From positions 124,001-188,000 of the forward strand of contig JAHHHO010000001.1 of assembly GCA_019359315.1 (NCBI GenBank): DNA of 64,000 bases, in the 5' to 3' direction. Shown in pieces: positions 60,254 to 64,000 of the stretch. The stretch comes from Myxacorys californica WJT36-NPBG1 (GTDB taxonomy: Bacteria; Cyanobacteriota; Cyanobacteriia; Leptolyngbyales; Leptolyngbyaceae). Each line of letters starts with the position of its first letter. Position 1 is the first letter of the stretch. Made by a program: the position numbers and the translations under genes. The notes under the pieces are model-generated. The model ran no database searches, had not been told where the DNA came from, and saw nothing but the letters and a program-made list of their open reading frames with translations.

Positions 60254-60291
60254 ATAGATAAGCAATTCTTCTAAACAAATTGTTTATCTAT
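60254..60291. repeat. 14-bp hairpin in the sodB/CHAT gap
   Basis: ATAGATAAGCAATT (60254-60267) pairs with AATTGTTTATCTAT (60278-60291), one G-T pair, 10-base loop. No T-run on either side. Confidence 0.7.
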
Positions 60292-60502
60292 AAGAGAGAG
60301 GCGGCACAGGCATCTAGGTTAGATAGAGAGTTAAGTTAGGCGGACAGCTATTTAGTTAGAGCAGATATTTTAGAGCAGAGGGATGAGTCATTCCTAGTGC
60401 AATCACAAGCGCAATCACCGTGTCGTTGTCAAGTTTTTACCTGACTAGGCGCGATCGCAAGTGGTTATAAGAAGAGAGGGAGTCGGCAAGCAACAGGGTC
60501 TT

Positions 60503-60507
60503 GGAGG
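60503..60507 (+). promoter_or_regulatory. Shine-Dalgarno GGAGG setting the start at 60514
   Basis: GGAGG lies 6 bases before GTG 60514 but touches the earlier in-frame GTG at 60508, so 60514 is the more likely start. Confidence 0.65.
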
Positions 60508-60513
60508 GTGGTC

Positions 60514-63171
60514 GTGGATCAAGAATTTTTTCTATCAGTAACTCCGGTGCGAGCAACCGAATATCTTGTCCGTACAGAAGGCGTCTCTCCGGGAGTGCCG
60601 TTAGCCGAAGAGTTAGTGACTTGGCAGGTAGACGAGTGGCTAGAGCAAGCTCGTCAGTTGATGCACGACCCGTTATTGGGATTGCTCAGAGGCAATCTCT
60701 TTCGTCCCCGTACTGGACACTCACCCGAAGATGCCGCAGGTGTGCTTGTGCCAAACCTGGTTGAATTTGGACAGACTCTCTACAACGCGCTGTTTCAAGG
60801 GACGATTCGCGATAGTTGGATGACCGCTCAAGGCATCGCTCAAAATCGGCGGGAAGGATTGCGGCTGCGTTTAGGACTAAAAGGAGATTTGCTACCGCGC
60901 TTACCCTGGGAAGTCCTTCATGCGGGGGTGCGTCCGTTAGCGACTGGAACTGATGTCGTGTTCTCTCGCTATCAGGCCGCCTTTGCTCCGATGGCAACCG
61001 TGCTGACGCCGCACCGCTCGTCATTGGTCGAGCAGAGTCAGGCGCTCCGAATTCTGATGGTACTGGCGGCTCCGACCGATCAAGAAGTGTTAGAGCTAGA
61101 GCGCGAAGCGACGCATCTGCGTGAAGAACTGATGCGCGATCAGGGCAGTGCAGCGGGCGAAATTGAACTTACAATTCTAAACCAACCGGGGCGGGAAAGG
61201 CTGACTCAAGCTCTAGAGCAAGGGCGCTTCCACATCTTGCACTATGCCGGACACAGCAACTTGGGCATGTCGGGCGGAGATTTGTATTTGGTCAACGATC
61301 GCACTGGGTTAACAGAAGTGTTAAGCGGCGATGACCTAGCAGGCTTGTTGGTGAATAATGGCATTCGCATGGCAGTCTTTAACTCCTGCCGAGGAGTTTA
61401 CACCGCCACCGCCGACCCAACCAAGGCGACGGAATCAGGTAACCTTGCCGAAGCCTTACTGAAGCGGGGAGTTCCGGCAGTTTTGGCGATGGCAGAGCGG
61501 ATTCCCGATGACGTAGCGCTAACGCTCAGCCGCCTGTTCTATCGCAACTTGAAGCAACGCTATCCAATCGATTTGAGCTTGAGCCGTGCCCGTCAGGGGT
61601 TGCTCTCGTCTTATGGCTCAAACCAGTTGTATTGGTCACTGCCCATTCTGTATCTGCACCCCGACTTCGACGGCTATTTGCAACCGCCGCTTGTGGGCGA
61701 ACTGCCGACTCCAGAGCTTGTGACCCCGACGCGATCGGTTCCTGAAGCAGTGTCGACGGCAACCCCAGTCCCTTTTGTGATGCCAGACGATCTGTTGGAC
61801 GAGCTGGAGTTGGACAACCCCGACGATCGCGATCGCGAGGAAGTCCTGAATCTGCTACGGGAATTGCAAGAGGACTCTGACCATCCCTTTTATGAGGAGC
61901 CGCCCGACACTTTTTTTGAAAGTGAGGATTTTGAGAGTGAGGACAGGCTTCAGTCCTCCGATCGCCCTCGGACAGCAGCAGATTTTGTCGCTTCAGGAGA
62001 AGCCCTCTATGCGAACGGCGATGTAGCAGGCGCGATCGCGGCGTACAGTGAAGCGTTGCAGCTAGATAGCCGATATGCTGACGCCTACAGCAAAATGGGT
62101 ATTGCCTTAGAGGAGTATGACAGCCCTGCGGAAGCAATCATTGCGTACCAAATGGCACTGCAACTCAATCCCAATTTAGTCGAAGCGGAGCAAAATCTTC
62201 GCCGCCTCAAAATTGCGCATAACTTTGGAACAGATTCTACTGGCAGAGCCATTAGCCAGGAGCCGTCGGACTTAGCTCAATCTTCTGAATCGAGTGGCGC
62301 ATCGCTAGTCAAAACAGAAACTCCGCCTCACTCGCGGGTGTTTGCCAAAAACTTAAAGCATTCGACTCGCCGTCGTCCCTGGCTCACGTTTGGCATCGCC
62401 GGAACTGCTGTCGCGGCTGTTTTAGCCATTTGGGGAATTTCTACTTTGCGATCGTCTCTATCGCCTAGCAACGTCTTGCCTGATCCGGCTACTCTGCCTA
62501 CTAGCAATCCGCCAGCGAGTCAGACTGGTATGCTCACGGCTACAGCCACTCAGAGCTTTCGTCAGGGCGATCTGCGCAAAGGACAGGAAGCAACAGAGGC
62601 TCTGCTCGATCAAAACAATTTAGTGCAAGCGACAAGCGCGATCGAGGCCGTTCCTAACGACAAACAGACGAATCCAGCCATCAGCTTTTTGCGCGGTCGA
62701 GTCGCTTGGCAATCGCTTCAGCAAAGCGGCAATCGGACATTCAGTATTGGAGATGTGCGTCGTTACTGGAAAACGGCGGTGGACGGCAAACCAGAGCCGC
62801 TCTATTACAATGCCCTCGGATTTGCCTACTATGCGGAGGGAAACCTCAAGCGCGCTGGCGAGGCATGGAAGACCTCAGCTAGATTGGCTGCCGAGCAGCA
62901 GAAACTTGGCGCAACCGCAGCAACAGGCAAGGCAAATCCTGCTCTGCAAGATGAGATGACGGCCTATGCTGGCATTGCCCTCGCCTACATGAAGACTGCA
63001 AACCAGCAACCGCCCAAACGGCAAGCCAGTTTAAAGCGTCAAGCCATCATTCTGCGTAACCGAATTCTAAGGCAGACGCCAACTGAGTTTGAGCCAAATG
63101 CTTTAGCTAAAAATTGGCTGTGGACGGAAAGCGCGATCGCAGAGTGGAGAGCGTTGCTAGCGGCAAAATAA
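60514..63171 (+). CDS. CHAT protease-like protein with TPR and membrane helix
   Basis: 885 residues. Residues 1-120 resemble the N-terminal region often found before cyanobacterial CHAT domains. The CHAT domain (about 170-395) has the caspase-like dyad: His 247 in HYAGHSN and Cys 292 in FNSCRG. Then come an acidic disordered segment (415-475), two to three TPR repeats (485-565; YANGDVAGAIAAYSEALQLD), a membrane helix (about 625-645), and a second helical repeat region (690-870). CHAT proteases cleave partner proteins in CRISPR type III-E, gasdermin and other systems. The membrane tether and TPRs suggest a regulated protease or scaffold at the membrane. No gasdermin or obvious trigger gene is adjacent. 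Confidence 0.87.
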   Translation: MDQEFFLSVTPVRATEYLVRTEGVSPGVPLAEELVTWQVDEWLEQARQLMHDPLLGLLRGNLFRPRTGHSPEDAAGVLVPNLVEFGQTLYNALFQGTIRDSWMTAQGIAQNRREGLRLRLGLKGDLLPRLPWEVLHAGVRPLATGTDVVFSRYQAAFAPMATVLTPHRSSLVEQSQALRILMVLAAPTDQEVLELEREATHLREELMRDQGSAAGEIELTILNQPGRERLTQALEQGRFHILHYAGHSNLGMSGGDLYLVNDRTGLTEVLSGDDLAGLLVNNGIRMAVFNSCRGVYTATADPTKATESGNLAEALLKRGVPAVLAMAERIPDDVALTLSRLFYRNLKQRYPIDLSLSRARQGLLSSYGSNQLYWSLPILYLHPDFDGYLQPPLVGELPTPELVTPTRSVPEAVSTATPVPFVMPDDLLDELELDNPDDRDREEVLNLLRELQEDSDHPFYEEPPDTFFESEDFESEDRLQSSDRPRTAADFVASGEALYANGDVAGAIAAYSEALQLDSRYADAYSKMGIALEEYDSPAEAIIAYQMALQLNPNLVEAEQNLRRLKIAHNFGTDSTGRAISQEPSDLAQSSESSGASLVKTETPPHSRVFAKNLKHSTRRRPWLTFGIAGTAVAAVLAIWGISTLRSSLSPSNVLPDPATLPTSNPPASQTGMLTATATQSFRQGDLRKGQEATEALLDQNNLVQATSAIEAVPNDKQTNPAISFLRGRVAWQSLQQSGNRTFSIGDVRRYWKTAVDGKPEPLYYNALGFAYYAEGNLKRAGEAWKTSARLAAEQQKLGATAATGKANPALQDEMTAYAGIALAYMKTANQQPPKRQASLKRQAIILRNRILRQTPTEFEPNALAKNWLWTESAIAEWRALLAAK

Positions 63172-63185
63172 CCTTCAAAAGAACC

Positions 63186-63899
63186 TTAAAGAAACGATGA
63201 GATCGAATCGCGCTTCCGAATGTCCATCATTTCAGCTAAACCTGGCTCAGTCCAATCTAGAGGATGATCTTCGTACTGAGGCACCACCTTTACTCTAGGC
63301 TGTCTTGGTTCAGCTACAGCAGCGCTTCGAGCAGCAACGGGTCTAACAGGTCTAGGCTGTGCACTGCTTCTAGGAGCGTTTGGCGCAGGTCTTCTGGCAC
63401 TCTGTGGAGCAGTTCTTAGGGGTGAAGGAGCTGGAGGACGAGGGTGCAGGGCAGTGGGCATGGGTGCGGCATTCCGCTTAACTAGCGATCGCGAAGCAAG
63501 CTTCCCCTGGAACCGTGGTGTCGCTTTGACGGGGCGAAGCTGACGCGCCAATAGCATTGAGGCTCCGCCACAACATACCACGACAGCCGCCAACAAACCA
63601 AATGATGAAGCAGACTCTTGAGCTGAGTATTGCACTGGCGCTGGGGCTTGCACTACAACTTCGGATTGCGCTTGCTCTGTTTGAAGCGGCGAAACATCGA
63701 TTTGCAGAATCCCTTTTAGCGAAATCCCAGAAATTAGCATCAGCACCAGCCAGGAACCCGTCCAAAACAAGATGGGATGGCGTTGGGTTAGATATAGGAG
63801 AAGGCGACAGGTGAAGCGGGTGGTGACGATCGCTCGATTTAAAAATCGGGGCGTAGCCTTAGAAACCAAAGCCCGTGAATTGTCGTTTCGTTTTCCCAT
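63186..63899 (-). CDS. unrecognised membrane protein with proline-rich tail
   Basis: 237 residues, not recognised. The basic N-terminus (MGKRNDNSRALVSKATPRFL) precedes two hydrophobic segments (HPILFWTGSWLVLMLISGISL and SSFGLLAAVVVCCGGASMLL). A Pro/Ala/Arg-rich, basic region follows (residues 145-205), and a conserved-looking end (VKVVPQYEDHPLDWTEPGLAEMMDIRKRDSI). The soluble tail is long and unstructured, so it could bind acidic partners. Its 3' end lies 14 bases from that of the CHAT gene, in convergent orientation. Confidence 0.7.
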   Translation of the reverse strand: MGKRNDNSRALVSKATPRFLNRAIVTTRFTCRLLLYLTQRHPILFWTGSWLVLMLISGISLKGILQIDVSPLQTEQAQSEVVVQAPAPVQYSAQESASSFGLLAAVVVCCGGASMLLARQLRPVKATPRFQGKLASRSLVKRNAAPMPTALHPRPPAPSPLRTAPQSARRPAPNAPRSSAQPRPVRPVAARSAAVAEPRQPRVKVVPQYEDHPLDWTEPGLAEMMDIRKRDSISSFL

Positions 63900-63932
63900 G
63901 ACGGTGTTAAAGGGTGCAGCGTAATTGATGCG

Positions 63933-64000
63933 TCAGATTCTACATTGAATAATTCTTTTTTGACCAGTTTTGCTAGTTTTCAGTAGATTCTACGTTGAAT
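63933..64000. repeat. imperfect direct repeat at the window end
   Basis: AGATTCTACATTGAAT and AGATTCTACGTTGAAT lie about 50 bases apart near the right end, differing at one base. They are upstream of the minus-strand gene starting at 63899 and could be binding sites; the second copy is cut off by the window. Confidence 0.55.

Larger units (their letters stand above)
59611..60513. other. divergent intergenic region of about 900 bp
   Basis: No convincing gene on either strand. It contains short direct repeats of AGGCTCTCA/GCTCTCAGAT (59931-59970) and a 14-bp hairpin (60254-60291). Tiny frames starting at 59988 and 60176 were considered and not called. Promoters of sodB and the CHAT gene must lie here. 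Confidence 0.5.

Noticed and set aside
60176-60274. 32-codon frame MGTVYRFSMCQDLTERYIRI
   Set aside because: No clear ribosome site, no visible family, and its end runs into a hairpin; too weak to call.
60514-63171. CHAT gene as part of a known anti-phage system
   Set aside because: No gasdermin, type III-E Cas or NLR-like gene is adjacent; only the domain itself supports a link.

Overview
The window is chromosomal DNA of a cyanobacterium, most likely a filamentous one. The evidence is the frequent HIP1 octamer GCGATCGC (for example 872-879), a CpcT/CpeT-type phycobilin lyase, a HetZ-family regulator, a cyanoexosortase with its partner protein, and large hybrid histidine kinases. I cannot name the species. 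HetZ also occurs in filamentous strains without heterocysts, so heterocyst formation is not implied. No rRNA, tRNA, prophage, plasmid function or CRISPR array was found.

Layout. 200-7888: unlinked genes (a polytopic membrane protein, a glutathione S-transferase, a repeat-bearing secreted protein, a lone DppB-like permease, an unrecognised 489-aa protein, a YbhN-like flippase-type protein). 8163-11909: a run of small plus-strand genes (two related lipoproteins, an NfeD-type OB protein, a doubtful small ORF, a ribbon-helix-helix protein, a small membrane protein). Several of these have leaders that can fold. The leader at 11336-11451 is the most striking: a 12-bp closing helix, two internal hairpins and an 8-bp pseudoknot ending against the Shine-Dalgarno of the membrane protein gene. 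12026-18000: a 641-aa pentapeptide-repeat protein, LarC, a Sua5/YciO-type protein and HetZ. 18062-20311: a TonB-dependent receptor. 20546-27256: an exopolysaccharide/exosortase locus (DegT-type aminotransferase, exosortase, exosortase-associated protein, Wza-like exporter, Wzc-like co-polymerase), followed by two tandem paralogous hybrid kinases (27474-33918). 33932-35866: small membrane proteins and a small acidic protein. 36146-40235: THUMP methyltransferase, STAS protein, CpcT-like lyase, TadA, MurG. 40527-45816: a SnoaL-like exported protein, an alpha-oxoamine synthase, two unrecognised proteins, a Rieske oxygenase. 45817-50501: an accessory stretch with a frameshifted, truncated IS4-like transposase, two 20-21-bp tandem arrays, a peptidoglycan-binding protein, a GGCT-fold protein, a glycosyltransferase and a Uma2 nuclease. 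50694-59610: M20 amidohydrolase, Mn-catalase, HtpG, a second Rieske oxygenase, Ppk1 with a coupled 68-aa protein, and Fe-SOD. 60514-63899: a CHAT-TPR membrane protein facing an unrecognised proline-rich membrane protein.

How the genes work together. The clearest functional unit is 20546-27256: sugar modification, export and sorting to the cell surface, possibly under control of the adjacent kinases. HtpG, Mn-catalase and Fe-SOD are stress functions that lie near each other but are separately transcribed. The rest is mosaic.

The most unusual signals are the pseudoknotted leader before 11460; a short palindromic repeat inserted in frame near the end of murG, with a sister copy at 37438-37497; a separate palindromic insert in larC; the hidden transposase remnant; and the two 20-21-bp arrays. 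Functional names come from recognising motifs by eye; no database search was possible.
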